Below are positions 62,791 to 64,000 of a stretch of 64,000 bases of DNA, piece after piece. The stretch's first letter is position 1. Every line of letters starts with the position of its first letter. The stretch lies in the NCBI RefSeq assembly GCF_030936135.1, contig NC_082618.1, positions 4,142,034 through 4,206,033 of the forward strand, given 5' to 3'. The position numbers and the translations under genes are program-made. The DNA comes from Gavia stellata. Lineage: Eukaryota > Chordata > Aves > Gaviiformes > Gaviidae. The notes beneath the pieces are model-generated. The model did not search any database. It saw only the letters and a list, made by a program, of their open reading frames with translations, and was not told where the DNA came from.

Positions 62791-63430
62791 GCTGTGCGCG
62801 AAGGAGACCCCATCAGATTGAAAAACCCACGCTGGCACTTCCATTTGCTGTACCGGAGCTGGGCGAGCGGGAGAAGGCAGGCGTGGCTCTCGGGCTGTGC
62901 TGAAGCCCCTGCACGACGGTGGCTCCCGGTGGAACCGCAGGCGGAGCGAAGGCCGCCCTCAGGGCCTGGCCCCGGGAGCCTTTTCCCTGCTGCGGGGCGG
63001 TTTTCTCCAGCATCTCCCAGCCCTCCAGCCCTGACGGTCGGCCTTGTGCTGCGAACGCGGCCATCGCGCGGTTCAACAGCCAACACGAGGCACCAGCAGG
63101 GATCATCCGGACAGGGCGCCTTATCTAAGGGGGGGCACAGAGCCCCCGGAGCGGTTAAAACCAGCCGCCGGCTGCCTGCTGCCGCTCCCAGGCAAAACGC
63201 CTCAGGCGCAGCGCCGCGGGCCGGAGGGCCGGGCCGCCTCCTGAGGGGACGGGCAGCACCGCCGGCCGCGGGGGGTGGGCCCGCCGGCTGGCTCCCAGAG
63301 GGCCGTTCCCTGGCTGAAGCGGGGAGGAGCCGCCGGTATAAAGCGGCGCGGTGCGAACCCCGAGCCGGCGCGCCCGGGGCTCCCGCTGAGAGCAGGCGGC
63401 TGCCCGAGCGGGGGGCGGGTGCCGCGCTGG

Positions 63431-63440
63431 TCTCGCGAGA
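63431..63440. promoter_or_regulatory. ANKFY1: TCTCGCGAGA (BANP-type CGCG element), upstream copy
   Basis: A perfect 10-bp palindrome, known as a core CpG-island promoter element bound by BANP when unmethylated. It lies 70 bp before the ATG. Confidence 0.8.
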
Positions 63441-63480
63441 GCAGCGGGCTCGGGCGGTGGGGCGGGTGGCGGCTCTCGCC

Positions 63481-63490
63481 TCTCGCGAGA
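63481..63490. promoter_or_regulatory. ANKFY1: TCTCGCGAGA (BANP-type CGCG element), downstream copy
   Basis: A second perfect copy exactly 50 bp after the first and 20 bp before the ANKFY1 ATG. The closeness to the start codon implies that the 5'UTR is short or that the element lies in it. Confidence 0.8.
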
Positions 63491-63510
63491 GCTGTGGCCG
63501 CGGACCCAAC

Positions 63511-63520
63511 ATGGCGGAAG
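63511..63520 (+). CDS. ANKFY1: ANKFY1 (Rabankyrin-5) first coding exon
   Basis: ATGGCGGAAG followed by donor GTAAGG encodes Met-Ala-Glu and the first base of a fourth codon. ANKFY1 begins MAEEEV in mammals, so the split codon would be Glu (G|AG). The start context (AACATGG) is strong. ANKFY1 is an ankyrin-repeat protein with BTB and FYVE domains that binds PI3P and Rab5 on early endosomes and promotes macropinocytosis and vesicle trafficking. Only 10 nt of coding sequence lie in the window, so the call depends mainly on synteny with UBE2G1, the island promoter and the MAE start. The remaining exons lie to the right. Confidence 0.75.
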
Positions 63521-64000
63521 GTAAGGGGGGGAGCCCGGGCGAGGGGCCGGGCGGGGCCGCGGCCGCCGGGCGCACGGGGAGTGCTGCAGGCTGGGCTGGC
63601 GTCTCCGCTTGCAGGGGGCCGGGGGCAGCCCCCATGTGGGGCTGCTGCTGCTCCCCGATGTGGGACAGGGTCGGCCCTGCCCGCGGCGGGTGGGGCAGGC
63701 CGCCCCCGAGGTGAACGTGAAATGGCGGGGGGGACCCCTCTGCCCTGCCCGGGGCCGCGGGCTAACAGTCCCGAGGATAGGGCGGGTCTGGCACGGGCGC
63801 CTTTCCCCCTCAGGAGGGGGATTTTCGGGGTAGTTATGGCTTCGGGCCGCTGTGGGTGGTGGGGAGCCCGCCGGGACATCCCACCGACCCCCTCCCCGCA
63901 CTTCGCCCGTCAGGCGGGAGCTGCGGTGGGTGATGCCGTCTGCCCCGGGGCTGCCGGGCTGAGGAGAGCCCGGCGCGGTCTGTTGGGAGTCGCTGCGGGC
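63521..64000 (+). other. ANKFY1: ANKFY1 intron 1 (start)
   Basis: GC-rich intronic sequence after donor GTAAGG to the window end. No second exon is seen. Confidence 0.7.

Larger units (their letters stand above)
62800..64000 (+). promoter_or_regulatory. ANKFY1: ANKFY1 CpG-island promoter
   Basis: GC- and CpG-rich sequence from about 62800 to the window end surrounds the first coding exon. Two TCTCGCGAGA elements (separate entries) sit 80 and 30 bp upstream of the ATG. No TATA box is evident. Open frames above 300 codons on both strands in this island are composition artefacts. Confidence 0.85.

Noticed and set aside
62697..63901. Overlapping 225-312 codon frames on both strands in the ANKFY1 island
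   Set aside because: Same composition artefact. The plus frame is open into MAE of ANKFY1, but the promoter elements lie within it, so an extension from 62794 is unlikely.

Overview
This is vertebrate nuclear DNA, most likely from a bird. The genes are split by spliceosomal introns (GT-AG junctions, codons interrupted in matching phases). CpG-island promoters stand in an otherwise AT-rich, repeat-poor background. The clearest interspersed repeat is a short 5'-truncated CR1 LINE tail (about 22655-22726), the typical avian/reptilian element. I cannot assign a species.

Three protein-coding genes are supported, in the order SPNS3 (minus), UBE2G1 (plus), ANKFY1 (plus). From memory this matches human 17p13.2 (ANKFY1-UBE2G1-SPNS3) read in reverse. 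Positions 1-17478 hold coding exons 1-8 of SPNS3, a 12-helix MFS transporter of the spinster family. Its last exons (about the last quarter of the protein) are not found and probably lie to the left of the window. Positions 17479-33200 are intergenic or SPNS3 upstream sequence, with a small CpG-rich island at 19480-19660 that may be the real SPNS3 promoter. Positions 33200-35000 are the large UBE2G1 CpG island. UBE2G1 coding exons at 33619-33664, 48158-48260, 51289-51386, 52443-52621 and 56325-56411 give a complete 170-residue E2 enzyme. A sixth exon at 58623 carries most of the 3'UTR, with several polyadenylation signals up to about 61819. Positions 62800-64000 are the ANKFY1 CpG island and its 10-nt first coding exon at 63511-63520.

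The three genes do not form a pathway. UBE2G1 is a ubiquitin-conjugating enzyme, ANKFY1 (Rabankyrin-5) is an endosomal PI3P/Rab5 effector, and SPNS3 is a poorly characterised transporter. What they share is conserved neighbourhood. I found no CRISPR array, operon, prokaryotic system or convincing undescribed multi-gene system. The most interesting signals are: an open frame running from two strong-context upstream ATGs into UBE2G1, which would add an Arg8-containing N-terminal extension; twin TCTCGCGAGA elements exactly 50 bp apart at ANKFY1; an intron in the UBE2G1 3'UTR placed just inside the NMD-safe distance; and a GC-rich island with a heptanucleotide minisatellite inside SPNS3.
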